A DNA stretch of 61,349 bases from an uncultured Lachnospiraceae bacterium (GTDB lineage: Bacteria > Bacillota > Clostridia > Lachnospirales > Lachnospiraceae): positions 1 to 61,349 of the forward strand of contig CANDAG010000023.1 in the NCBI GenBank assembly GCA_947382625.1. Direction: 5' to 3'. The notes below the pieces were generated by a model, which ran no database searches, had not been told where the DNA came from, and saw only the letters and a list, made by a program, of their open reading frames with translations. The translations under genes were made by a program, and so were the position numbers. Positions 15,788 to 24,675 of this stretch are shown in pieces. How positions within the stretch are numbered: the first letter of the stretch is position 1; every line of letters begins with the position of its first letter.

Positions 15788-17797
15788 ATGCTATGGCAGG
15801 AAAACAACAAATTATTCAGGAGATTTGACAGAGAGCTTCTCTGTATTGAGGGCTGGGGAGAGAACGGGCTTCGTATCCGGGCCGTCAGGGCTGGTGAGAT
15901 CGGTGATACGAATTATGGACTGATGTATGGGGAAGGCGCTCCAGCAGAAATTGAAATTAACGGAAACCGGGGGCAGATCCGGAATGGAAAAATACGCTGT
16001 GAGCTTTTATCTACAGGGAAGATGATCTTTTATAATCAGGATGGAAGGATTTTGTTGGAGGAATATGACAGAAATCGATTCCGGAAAGAGGGAGATGGCT
16101 TTTCCAGTGCGTTGGAAATCTGTCCCCGCACCTTTGTGCCCATAAGAGGAACGGACAATTATAAGCTGCAGGTGCGGTTTGAAGCACAGAAGGAGCGGAT
16201 TTACGGAATGGGGCAGTACCAGCAGGAGAATCTGGATCTGAAAGGATGTATTGTGGAGCTTGCCCAGCGTAATTCCCAGGTAAGTGTACCCTTTATGCTT
16301 TCCAGTGCAGGATATGGGTTTTTCTGGAATCATCCGGGCGTCGGGAAGGTCATGTTTGGAAATAACCTGACAGAGTGGGAGGCTCAGTCCGCTAAGCAGA
16401 TGGATTATTGGATCTGTGCGGGAGATACGCCGGCACAGATTGTGGAAGCTTTTGCAGAAGTAGCGGGAAAGGCGCCTATGATGCCGGAGTATGGTATGGG
16501 GTTCTGGCAATGCAAGCTGCGTTATCAGACCCAGGAGGAGCTGATGGAGGTGGCGAGGGAATATAAGCGCCTTCAGATTCCGGTTTCTGTTATTGTCATT
16601 GATTATTTTCACTGGCCCCATCAGGGAGACTGGTGCTTTGATCCCGAGTATTTTCCGGATCCGGAAGGAATGGTACGAGAATTAAAGGAAATGGGAATGG
16701 AGCTGATGGTCTCTGTCTGGCCCACCGTCCAGGAGGACAGCATAAATTATGAGGAAATGCTGGAGAAGGGCTTACTGACGGCTTCGGAGGCCGGAAACAG
16801 GATGAGCCATTTAGGCAGAACCTGCTTTGTGGATATGACCAACCCGCAGGCTAGAAGCTATGTATGGGAGAAGCTGAAAGAAAATTATTATAAATACGGT
16901 ATCAGGATCTTCTGGCTGGATGAGGCGGAGCCGGAGTATACGAAGTATGAGTATGATAATTACCGTTATCAGATGGGGGCAGATCTGGAGATCGGAAATC
17001 TTTATCCCCGGGAATATGCCCGGATGGCCTGTGAGGGGATGGAGGAAGAGGGGCAGAAAAATGTCCTGAATCTGATCCGCAGTGCATGGGCCGGAAGCCA
17101 GAGCTATGGTGCGCTGGTGTGGAGTGGGGACATTGATTCCAGCTTTACCTCTCTGCGCAGACAGTTTGCGGCAGGACTTAATATAGGGATGGCGGGAATT
17201 CCCTGGTGGACCACGGATATCGGAGGATTTCATGGCGGTGATATCAGAGACCCGAAGTTTATCGAATGTCTGATCCGGTGGTTTGAGTACGGAACCTTCT
17301 GTCCTGTGATGCGTCTGCACGGAGACAGGGAGCCTCACAAAGCCCCTCTTGGCACATCGGGAGGCGGCTCCACGCCAAGCGGTGCCGAAAATGAGATATG
17401 GAGCTATGGGGAAGAGGCTTTTGCCATTTTCAAAAAATATATTCTTCTCCGGGAAAAAATGCGTCCTTATGTGAGAGAAACCATGAAGCAGGCGCATGAA
17501 AAGGGAACACCGGTGATACGGACACTGTTTTATAACTTTCCGGCAGATGAAGAGTGCTGGAGGGTGGAGGATGAATTCTTCTTAGGGGACGATCTGCTGG
17601 TCTGCCCGGTATTGTATGAAAATGTAAGGAGCAGAAGGGTTTATCTGCCTGCAGGGGAAAGCTGGCAGGATATCCATGACGGCAAGGTTTATGAGGGCGG
17701 ACAGTATCTGGAGTTTGCTGCACCCCTTGAGAGGATTCCGGTTTTTGTAAGGAAAGGAGATCATTATGAATCAAAAGGTATTGCTTATTTTAGTTGA
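15788..17797 (+). CDS. Glycoside hydrolase family 31 protein (alpha-glucosidase/alpha-xylosidase-like)
   Basis: A 669-residue GH31 enzyme without a signal peptide, so cytoplasmic. The (beta/alpha)8 barrel carries the nucleophile at Asp378 in IRIFWLDEAEPEY and the acid/base at Asp448 in LVWSGDIDSSF. The WLDEAEPE form and the conserved VIVIDYFHWPHQGDWCFDP near residue 275 resemble the alpha-xylosidase-like branch more than classical alpha-glucosidases, but the substrate is not determined by this. The N-terminal beta-sandwich (1-200) and C-terminal beta domains are present. GGGAGG precedes the ATG. The gene overlaps the next one by 32 bp, which implies translational coupling. Confidence 0.9.
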   Translation: MLWQENNKLFRRFDRELLCIEGWGENGLRIRAVRAGEIGDTNYGLMYGEGAPAEIEINGNRGQIRNGKIRCELLSTGKMIFYNQDGRILLEEYDRNRFRKEGDGFSSALEICPRTFVPIRGTDNYKLQVRFEAQKERIYGMGQYQQENLDLKGCIVELAQRNSQVSVPFMLSSAGYGFFWNHPGVGKVMFGNNLTEWEAQSAKQMDYWICAGDTPAQIVEAFAEVAGKAPMMPEYGMGFWQCKLRYQTQEELMEVAREYKRLQIPVSVIVIDYFHWPHQGDWCFDPEYFPDPEGMVRELKEMGMELMVSVWPTVQEDSINYEEMLEKGLLTASEAGNRMSHLGRTCFVDMTNPQARSYVWEKLKENYYKYGIRIFWLDEAEPEYTKYEYDNYRYQMGADLEIGNLYPREYARMACEGMEEEGQKNVLNLIRSAWAGSQSYGALVWSGDIDSSFTSLRRQFAAGLNIGMAGIPWWTTDIGGFHGGDIRDPKFIECLIRWFEYGTFCPVMRLHGDREPHKAPLGTSGGGSTPSGAENEIWSYGEEAFAIFKKYILLREKMRPYVRETMKQAHEKGTPVIRTLFYNFPADEECWRVEDEFFLGDDLLVCPVLYENVRSRRVYLPAGESWQDIHDGKVYEGGQYLEFAAPLERIPVFVRKGDHYESKGIAYFS

Positions 17798-18542
17798 CGG
17801 CCTGCGGCCGGACATCATCACTGCCTGCGGGAATCCCTATGGCAGCCGTTTGCTGGAGCTGGGAAGCTATTCACTGGAAGCGGAAACGGTGTACCCGTCC
17901 GTTACGCTTCCATGCCATATGTCCCTGTTTCATAGTGTGACGCCGGACAGACACGGTATTCTTACAAATACCTATGTTCCCATGAGCCGGCCGGTAAAGG
18001 GGTTGTGTGAACAGCTCTCTGCCGCCGGAAAGACCTGCGCGTTCTTTTATAATTGGGAGGAATTAAGGGACTTAAGCCGTCCGTCCTCCCTGGCCTACAG
18101 CTTCTTTGTTTCCGGGTCAGCCTGTACCTATGAAAAGGCAAATGAAATGGTGACAGAGAATGCACTTGCTTACATATCAGAGGAAAAGCCGGATTTTGCT
18201 TTTGTATATCTTGGCCTTACAGATTCTGCCGGGCATTCCTATGGATGGATGACGGAAAAATATGCGCAGGCCAGCGCATTATCTCTTGAGGAGATTCAAC
18301 GTCTTGTGGAACGGTTTGGAGAGGAATACAGCATCATTATCACAGCCGACCATGGCGGCCATGGCCGTGACCACGGGACACGGATGCCGGAGGATATGCG
18401 GATCCCGGTGATCTGCATTGGTCCGGACTTTGCGCCTGCAAGTCATCTCCCGGAAGCAAATATCTGTGATCTTGCTCCCACGATCGCAGAGCTTATGGGG
18501 GTCCCGGTTTCTAAGGAGTGGGAAGGGAAAAGCTTGTTGTGA
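17766..18542 (+). CDS. Alkaline phosphatase superfamily (NPP-type) phosphodiesterase/phosphatase
   Basis: A 258-residue protein of the type I phosphodiesterase/nucleotide pyrophosphatase fold. Metal ligands are seen at Asp11 (LILVDGLRPD), Asp153 and His157 (LTDSAGH), Asp195 and His196 (TADHGGHGRDHGTR), and His203. The nucleophile is Thr47 in YPSVTLPCHMS. It is short and has no signal peptide, so it is intracellular. Its substrate is unknown; candidates are phosphodiesters, sugar phosphates or nucleotides. It starts inside the last codons of the GH31 gene with AAGGAGATC upstream, so it is probably translated together with it, which hints at a phosphorylated or modified sugar substrate. Confidence 0.85.
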   Translation: MNQKVLLILVDGLRPDIITACGNPYGSRLLELGSYSLEAETVYPSVTLPCHMSLFHSVTPDRHGILTNTYVPMSRPVKGLCEQLSAAGKTCAFFYNWEELRDLSRPSSLAYSFFVSGSACTYEKANEMVTENALAYISEEKPDFAFVYLGLTDSAGHSYGWMTEKYAQASALSLEEIQRLVERFGEEYSIIITADHGGHGRDHGTRMPEDMRIPVICIGPDFAPASHLPEANICDLAPTIAELMGVPVSKEWEGKSLL

Positions 18543-18619
18543 GAAAACAGCCGGGACGGAGTTATTGGTGATGGTTTTTGAATAATTCCTCTGGAAAAAT
18601 CTGAAAATTTTGATTTTTC

Positions 18620-18648
18620 TTGACATAAAAGTCAATATGGAATATGTT
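18620..18648 (+). promoter_or_regulatory. Promoter of tatD-like gene
   Basis: TTGACA at 18620-18625, a 17-bp spacer and TATGTT at 18643-18648, 45 bases before the ATG at 18693. Confidence 0.7.
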
Positions 18649-18692
18649 CGATTCCTTTGTATGCGGCTTTTGCCTGTAGAGGGGTAACAAGT

Positions 18693-19466
18693 ATGATTAA
18701 ATATTATGACATAGGATTAAATCTGTTCTGTAAACAGTTCCGGGAACCTGAAAAAGTGATCCGGGAGGCGGCAGAGAGCGGCGTATGCTGTATTTTGACA
18801 GGAACGGATCCAAAAGAAAATAAGAAGATTGACGAGTTCGTAAAAACACACGATGCCTATGGTACGGCAGGGATCCATCCTCACAATGCAGACCGGGCGA
18901 GGCAGGAGGATTTTGCTTCGATAGAACAGATCCTGTCTGGAAATCAGAAAATAGTGGCTGTAGGAGAATGCGGACTGGATTATGACAGGATGTTTTCCAC
19001 AAAAGAAAATCAGATCAGATGTCTGGAGAAGCATATTGTTTTGGCCGAAAAGCTTGGGAAGCCTTTGTTTCTTCATGAGCGTAGCGCGTCAGAGGATTTT
19101 ATCAAAAGATTTAAAAAGCATCCGGAGGTTTGCACAAGATCGGTAGTTCATTGTTTTACAGGGGATAAAAAGATACTTGATCAGTATCTTTCCATGGGCT
19201 TTCATATCGGCATCACCGGCTGGATCTGTGACGAGCGCCGTGCCGGAGAGCTGCGGGAGGCTGCCAGCATCATTCCCCTTGACAGGATCCTGGTGGAGAC
19301 GGACGCTCCCTATTTGACGCCGAGGAATGTGAAGGGACTTGACCGGATCAATGTTCCACAGAATATTGTGTACGTAGTCCGGGAGCTGGCGAAATACATG
19401 AAGGTATCGGAGGAGGAGCTGGCGGAGAATGCCAGGAGGAATACGGAGAGAGTGTTTGGGGTGTAG
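18693..19466 (+). CDS. TatD family hydrolase (metal-dependent DNase-like)
   Basis: A 257-residue TIM-barrel metallohydrolase. The first motif is YDIGLNL (residues 4-10), the E. coli TatD form without the HxH seen in other family members. Further ligands are GECGLDYDR near 90, FLHERSA near 125 (Leu-His-Glu/Arg), VVHCFTG near 150 and the final VETDAPYLTPRN near 200. Family members are 3'-5' exonucleases on DNA or RNA, possibly with a repair role. An in-frame ATG at 18657 lacks a ribosome site; the ATG at 18693 has GAGGGG upstream. It has its own promoter. Confidence 0.9.
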   Translation: MIKYYDIGLNLFCKQFREPEKVIREAAESGVCCILTGTDPKENKKIDEFVKTHDAYGTAGIHPHNADRARQEDFASIEQILSGNQKIVAVGECGLDYDRMFSTKENQIRCLEKHIVLAEKLGKPLFLHERSASEDFIKRFKKHPEVCTRSVVHCFTGDKKILDQYLSMGFHIGITGWICDERRAGELREAASIIPLDRILVETDAPYLTPRNVKGLDRINVPQNIVYVVRELAKYMKVSEEELAENARRNTERVFGV

Positions 19467-19477
19467 AGAGGGTTGAT

Positions 19478-19516
19478 TTGTTAAATATATATTTTTTACA
19501 TATATATTATAACAAA
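19478..19516. repeat. AT-rich inverted repeat after tatD
   Basis: TTGTTAAATATATAT and ATATATATTATAACAA face each other around TTTTTTAC. Almost pure A/T pairs make a strong terminator unlikely, but the position just after tatD suggests a 3'-end structure. Confidence 0.45.
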
Positions 19517-19570
19517 AATCAGTGAAAAATAAAAGAATTGTATTTTTTTCGTTATCCTGATAAATTTTAG

Positions 19571-19608
19571 TGGTAAAAGGATGTATCTCGAAGCACGCAT
19601 CCGTTGTC
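19571..19608 (+). repeat. Degenerate copy of the 38-nt palindromic dispersed repeat
   Basis: Reads AAAGGATG ... CATCCGTTGTC. It shares the GGAT...ATCC stem and the ATCCGTTGT tail with the copies at 31633, 36511 and 50553 but diverges inside the loop. Confidence 0.5.
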
Positions 19609-19637
19609 TAAAATGCAATATTACAGGAGGAACAGAA

Positions 19638-20225
19638 ATGGAATATTTTCACGGATCAATAAAAGCAGGACTCACTGAGCTAAAGCCGAATGCCTCTCCA
19701 TTTTCCAATTTAAAAGAGCCACTGGTGTATTTGACTACAAGCAGGCAATTAGCATTGCATTATATTTGGGATGAGAAAAGGATTGGCGTAAAGATGCCAA
19801 TGCTTGATATCCGCCGGGATGGAACTCTTGTCTTCCAGGAAATGTTCAGCGGTGCATTAGAGTATTTTTATAAAGGTGTTTCCGGGTATATATATCGTTG
19901 CATTGGCGATTATGAAATCAATTCTAATGTTGGCGTACACACTTGCGCAACATCCTGTGTACCTGTCCCTGTTACAGATTTTGAATATATTGAAAATGTT
20001 TATGAAAGGATCGTCAGTTACAAAGATAAGGGCACATTTATTTATGAAAGATATGAGGACTTGCCTCAATGGCGTATCGATGTTATACGGGGACAGGTGA
20101 TTCGATTTATTAAGAGATGCGATTTGCTAAATGATATAACACTTCCGGCCAGTAGATTTGTTCAGGAAAAATTCACACAATATTGGGAAGAAGCAAAGGT
20201 TTTAAATGAGTATAAGCTGTTATGA
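19638..20225 (+). CDS. Conserved hypothetical protein, possibly ADP-ribosyltransferase-like
   Basis: A 195-residue soluble protein. I do not recognise a named family with certainty. The beginning, MEYFHGSIKAGLTELKPNAS then EPLVYLTTSRQLALHY, resembles the FHGS/T ... VYLT layout of small ADP-ribosyltransferase-fold proteins found across Firmicutes, where a His in the first strand and a Tyr or Thr in the second face NAD. A clear catalytic Glu cannot be assigned, so this is only a suggestion. The ATG at 19638 with AGGAGGAACAGAA is chosen over one 57 bases upstream. Codon use is AT-rich compared with its neighbours. A GNAT fragment overlaps its last codons, which points to rearrangement. Confidence 0.6.
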   Translation: MEYFHGSIKAGLTELKPNASPFSNLKEPLVYLTTSRQLALHYIWDEKRIGVKMPMLDIRRDGTLVFQEMFSGALEYFYKGVSGYIYRCIGDYEINSNVGVHTCATSCVPVPVTDFEYIENVYERIVSYKDKGTFIYERYEDLPQWRIDVIRGQVIRFIKRCDLLNDITLPASRFVQEKFTQYWEEAKVLNEYKLL

Positions 20226-20385
20226 TTTTCTGGGCAGGAGTAAGGAGATTTCTGTTTCAACATTTCGCGAAAATGATGAAAAGGGTGTCGCGCCAAGAGC
20301 TCTCTATAAAAAATATGGATTCAAAGAAGCAGAGTTTATTGAAGAGTTCGGTTATCCGAATCAAAAGTTTATTTTGTATCCGTAA
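20206..20385 (+). pseudogene. C-terminal fragment of a GNAT acetyltransferase
   Basis: A 59-codon frame that ends YDFLGRSKEISVSTFREND EKGVAPRALYKKYGFKEAEF then EEFGYPNQKFILYP. The FRExDEKGxAPRALYKKxGF and EEFGYPNQKF elements are typical of the C-terminal third of a known clostridial GNAT acyltransferase group. The acetyl-CoA binding half is missing upstream, where the intact hypothetical gene at 19638-20225 now lies in another frame and overlaps the fragment by 20 bp. The fragment probably marks the insertion or deletion edge that brought the 19638 gene here. Confidence 0.7.
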
Positions 20386-20608
20386 ATTATCGTTTGTAAC
20401 CCTTTCTGGCATATCCTGTCGTACCGACACAAGTAAATCGTAAATAAGTAAATCATAATCGACTAAGGGCTGCATGGAGGTTGCCGGTGAGTTGGGGAAT
20501 GTTGTACTGGTACAGTACAAAGATCTTTTTGAAAAGATGATAGAATGATTGATTCTGTAAAACAGCGGCAATTTATGATTGAAACCCGAAGGAAAGGAAA
20601 AGATAAAG

Positions 20609-23600
20609 ATGAGCAAAAAGAATTTCAAACTGGGGGGTGTAGAATCCGCCGGGAAGGATCCGGACGCCGGACATATCGTCTACCTTCATTATAAAGACGG
20701 TATTGAGGGAAGGATCACATTTCTGGAGGAGGATATTTTCCGGTATGACGTGGGTCCTGAAGGGGTATTTGCAGAATACGCCACGCCAAGGGAGAAGGAG
20801 CATACCGCGAGGATACAGCAGTGGCCGGATGAGGCGGACGCTTACACTAAGCCGGAGGCAGAGCTTCTGGAAAAGGAAGGAGAGTTTTTGATCCGGTGCG
20901 GGGAGACTGCCGTCATCATTGCAAAAGATACTGCAAAAATGCGGATCTGTGTGAAAGGCAGGAAAGTAATGGAGGAAGCGGAGGCCCTTACCGTTACAGA
21001 GGATGCCGCCATTCAGACACTGGTCAGAGGGGCAGATGAGAATTTCTACGGGGGAGGAACCCAGAACGGCCGGTTTGTACATACAGGAAAAAGGATAGAA
21101 ATCGTCAATGAAAGTGGATGGATGGACGGGGGCGTAGCCTCTCCCAATCCCTTTTATCTTTCAACCGCCGGGTATGGAGTGCTTCGGAATACATTTTCTG
21201 AGGGAAGCTATGATTTCGGGGAGACCGATGAGAATATTGTAACGGCAGAGCATAAAGAAAACAGGCTTAGTGCCTACTATTTTCTGGCGGATGCCGGGAA
21301 CGGGAGAGAGACCATACAGAAAATCCTGCAGGGATATTTTCATGTGACAGGCAACCCCCTCCTTCTTCCGGAATACGGGTTTTATGAGGGGCACTTAAAC
21401 TGCTATAACCGGGATGGATGGTCGGAGGAATCCGGCGACAAGGCCTGGAATGTAAAGGGAAGCTCTTCCTGCTCCAGCGATGGAAGGACAAGATATGAGA
21501 GCGGGATGGCCACAGGGTATCGCTTCACAGATCATCAGCACGCGGAATCCCTCAATGGGAAGAGACCCTGTGTGTCGATTGAGAATTATCCGGAAACGGT
21601 GGATACGCCTTATGAATACTCGGCCAGGGCAGTCCTGGATGAGTATGTTCATTATGACATGCCGCTTGGATTTTTTCTGCCCAATGACGGATATGGCGGA
21701 GGCTATGGACAGAACGGTTACTATAAGCAGGGCGGTGTAAACGAGGACGGGAGTAGCAGCCAGGAGAGGCTTGCAGCAATTGATGCCAATGTCAGGAATC
21801 TGACAGAATTTACGGAGTATGCAGGCAGCAAGGGCGTTGCATTGGGGCTGTGGACAGAGAGTCAGCTGGTTCCGGATTCCAACAGTGAAACTTACTGGCA
21901 TCTGCTCAGGGATTTCAGAAAGGAAGTGACCGTAGGGGGAGCCACTACCCTGAAGACGGACGTTGCATGGGTAGGGCCGGGGTACTCTTTTCAGCTGAAT
22001 GGAGTGAAGAGGGCATACGATGTTGTTACAACGTCCAGAAATTTCCGGCCGAATATTATTTCTCTGGATGGCTGGGCGGGATCCCAGCGCTTTAACAGTG
22101 TGTGGAGCGGGGACCAGACCGGTGGGAACTGGGAGTATATCCGCTTTCATATACCTACCTATATTGGAAGCTCTTTAAGCGGGAATCCCAATATCGGAAG
22201 CGATATGGACGGTATTTTCGGAGGAAGGGCACAGATCGCAGTACGGGATTACCAGTGGAAAGCGTTCACGCCGCAGATGCTGAATATGGACGGATGGGGG
22301 AACTATATGAAGGCTCCCTATACCTTTGGAGATCCCTATACAGGCATCAGCCGCATGTATATGAAGATCAAGGCCCGTCTGATGCCATACATCTATACCT
22401 GTGCCGTATCCGCGTCCAATATTGACACAGGCAATGGGGATACCGGCCTGCCCATGGTGCGGGCCATGTTCCTGGAATATCCGGAGGATCCTTATGCCTA
22501 TAGCCGGGAGATGCAGTATCAGTTCATGCTGGGCGCGGACATTCTTGTTGCTCCGGTCTATAAGGACATTGCGGCGGATGAGATGGGAAATGATGTCAGA
22601 AACCGTATTTATCTTCCGGATGAGAATGCGGTATGGATCGATTATCTGACGGGGGAGAAATACCAGGGCGGACAGGTGCTCAATAATTTTGAAGCGCCCA
22701 TATGGAAGCTCCCGGTATTCGTAAAAGCCGGAACCATTCTTCCCATGTATGAAGAAAATAATACGCCGGAGGAAGTGGACAGGACAAAGCGGTTCATAGA
22801 GTTCTGGCCTTTGGGAAGCAGCCGGTATAGCGTGTATGAGGATGACGGGAAGTATGTCTGCAATTGTACCCGGGAGGATGAGGCCTATGGTACCATCGAT
22901 CATATTTCCTATGGGGATCACGTGTCGGCAACCTATACATCTGTGGTAGAAGGAGACAGGGCGGTTTTAACCGCGGAACCGCTTTTGGGAAGCTACAGAG
23001 GATATGAACGGAATCGCAGTACCACCTTTATCGTTCATTTGTCCCAAAGGCCCCGGGCAGTGCAGGCAAAGAATGGGGAGCGCCTGCTTTCCATGAGAGA
23101 GCTTGAAAGGCGGGAGGACTTCGAACAGGCAATACCGGAGGAAGGCGAGGCGGTATTCTTTTACGAGGATGAGCCGGGAATCCACACCTATGCGCCGGAG
23201 GAAGAGGCGGAGATCAGGAAACTGACCATGGATATTAAGGGGACGCCGAAGCTCTACGTGAAGCTGGCCCCGGTGGATGCCGCGGCAGAGCGTCAGACCC
23301 TGGAGATCATGGGATTTGCAGATGAATTTATCCCGCCGGTTAATAAGGAGAATGCCTCTCTTGGGGTACCACAGCTCCGTGTAGTGGAGGAGAAGAAGAC
23401 GGCTTCCGCTATCTGGCTGGCCTGGACAGAGGTTCCTGAAGCGGCATCTTATGAAATGCTGGTGGACGGCAGGCTGTATACCATGGGGCGTGCATGTTCC
23501 TATCTCCATGATGAATTAGCCTATCAATCGGAGCATACCTACTGTGTGCGCGCAAGAAATGAGGAGGGATATTCCAAATGGAGCGACAGGCTGACGGTAA

Positions 23601-24670
23601 GCACGCTGAATGACCCCTGGCGCAATGAGATCGGAGCCGGGAGCGCCATCACATGGACCGGCGGAGACGAGGCGGGAGCACTGAAATATGCAATAGATCA
23701 CAGCTTCAGGGGATTATTCTTTGCAGCAGATGATGTGGTAAAGGATAATATTCCGTTTATTTACGATTTTAAAGCAGTTTATGAACTGGATCGGTTTGAA
23801 TATTATCCCAGAGACAACTACGGAAGCGGCACGGTATACAGGATGAACATCTACTCCAGCCTTGACGGGGTACACTGGAGGATGGAATGGAACGGTGAGG
23901 AGAAGGAAGACTGGGAATATGATGACAGACTGGAGGTAGAAGAAAACGGGAAGACGGTGAGCCTTGACGGTGTAAGCGCACGTTACCTTAAGCTTGAGAT
24001 TGCAAAATCCCGCAGGAATTTCTTTGCATCCCACAAGCTTTCGGTTTATAAGAAGGAGGGAACCAGGCCATTTGCCCTGGGAAGTACCAATAAGAATGAG
24101 ACGGTTTCCGAAGGCGATTACATCAACATGAAAAATTATCTCGGCACTTCCATCCGGGATGGCGCTAACTTTATTGACCAGATCCAGAAGAGATGCGGAG
24201 ATATCAACGGGAACGGTATTTATGATGTATATGATTATGCCTATACCATGTCTGCCCTTGACGGGGGAACGAAACAGAAAGGTGCGGTTTCGGGCAGTAT
24301 CTCGCTGCTTCCAGATGCAGAGACAGTAGGAGCAGGGGAAATTTTTACCATAGGTGTTATGGCAGAGGATGTGGAGAACCTGAATGCCTTCGGCAAGGTG
24401 CTTGATTACGATCCGGCACGGCTGGATTTTGTGTCTGTCGTACCGGATGAGAGTATCATGCAGATGGAAAACCTGACGGTGAATAAGCGATATGGCGATG
24501 GAACGGCTTATCTGAACCTGGCGTTCGCGAACCGGGGGGATCAGAAGCTTTATGATGGCAGCGGGCGACTGGCAGTGATTACCATGAAAGCGTTAACGGA
24601 AATACGGCCCCAGGATGAGATGGCGTGCAGCGGGATCTGGCTGATCGGGCCAGAGTTGGATATAAGATAA
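20609..24670 (+). CDS. Large multidomain GH31 enzyme, probable alpha-N-acetylgalactosaminidase, with FN3, F5/8C, dockerin-like and cohesin-like domains
   Basis: A 1353-residue protein. Domain order: N-terminal beta-sandwich (about 1-250), GH31 barrel (to about 640), C-terminal beta domains (to about 880), fibronectin type III (about 920-1005), F5/8 type C sugar-binding module of CBM32 type (about 1014-1150), a dockerin-like segment CGDINGNGIYDVYDYAYTM (about 1196-1214) and a cohesin-like beta domain (about 1228-1350). Candidate nucleophile is Asp451 (TLKTDVAWVGPGY) and acid/base Asp502 (VWSGDQTGGNW). The layout and these motifs match GH31 enzymes of gut bacteria that remove alpha-GalNAc from mucin-type glycans. 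No signal peptide follows the chosen ATG (GAAGGAAAGG upstream), which is odd for a protein with such modules. Confidence 0.87.
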   Translation: MSKKNFKLGGVESAGKDPDAGHIVYLHYKDGIEGRITFLEEDIFRYDVGPEGVFAEYATPREKEHTARIQQWPDEADAYTKPEAELLEKEGEFLIRCGETAVIIAKDTAKMRICVKGRKVMEEAEALTVTEDAAIQTLVRGADENFYGGGTQNGRFVHTGKRIEIVNESGWMDGGVASPNPFYLSTAGYGVLRNTFSEGSYDFGETDENIVTAEHKENRLSAYYFLADAGNGRETIQKILQGYFHVTGNPLLLPEYGFYEGHLNCYNRDGWSEESGDKAWNVKGSSSCSSDGRTRYESGMATGYRFTDHQHAESLNGKRPCVSIENYPETVDTPYEYSARAVLDEYVHYDMPLGFFLPNDGYGGGYGQNGYYKQGGVNEDGSSSQERLAAIDANVRNLTEFTEYAGSKGVALGLWTESQLVPDSNSETYWHLLRDFRKEVTVGGATTLKTDVAWVGPGYSFQLNGVKRAYDVVTTSRNFRPNIISLDGWAGSQRFNSVWSGDQTGGNWEYIRFHIPTYIGSSLSGNPNIGSDMDGIFGGRAQIAVRDYQWKAFTPQMLNMDGWGNYMKAPYTFGDPYTGISRMYMKIKARLMPYIYTCAVSASNIDTGNGDTGLPMVRAMFLEYPEDPYAYSREMQYQFMLGADILVAPVYKDIAADEMGNDVRNRIYLPDENAVWIDYLTGEKYQGGQVLNNFEAPIWKLPVFVKAGTILPMYEENNTPEEVDRTKRFIEFWPLGSSRYSVYEDDGKYVCNCTREDEAYGTIDHISYGDHVSATYTSVVEGDRAVLTAEPLLGSYRGYERNRSTTFIVHLSQRPRAVQAKNGERLLSMRELERREDFEQAIPEEGEAVFFYEDEPGIHTYAPEEEAEIRKLTMDIKGTPKLYVKLAPVDAAAERQTLEIMGFADEFIPPVNKENASLGVPQLRVVEEKKTASAIWLAWTEVPEAASYEMLVDGRLYTMGRACSYLHDELAYQSEHTYCVRARNEEGYSKWSDRLTVSTLNDPWRNEIGAGSAITWTGGDEAGALKYAIDHSFRGLFFAADDVVKDNIPFIYDFKAVYELDRFEYYPRDNYGSGTVYRMNIYSSLDGVHWRMEWNGEEKEDWEYDDRLEVEENGKTVSLDGVSARYLKLEIAKSRRNFFASHKLSVYKKEGTRPFALGSTNKNETVSEGDYINMKNYLGTSIRDGANFIDQIQKRCGDINGNGIYDVYDYAYTMSALDGGTKQKGAVSGSISLLPDAETVGAGEIFTIGVMAEDVENLNAFGKVLDYDPARLDFVSVVPDESIMQMENLTVNKRYGDGTAYLNLAFANRGDQKLYDGSGRLAVITMKALTEIRPQDEMACSGIWLIGPELDIR

Positions 24671-24675
24671 AACCG

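Noticed and set aside
20474-20548. 24-codon frame MEVAGELGNVVLVQYKDLFE and KMIE
   Set aside because: It is too short, has no ribosome site and no recognisable family; possibly a relic in the rearranged stretch before the large GH31 gene.
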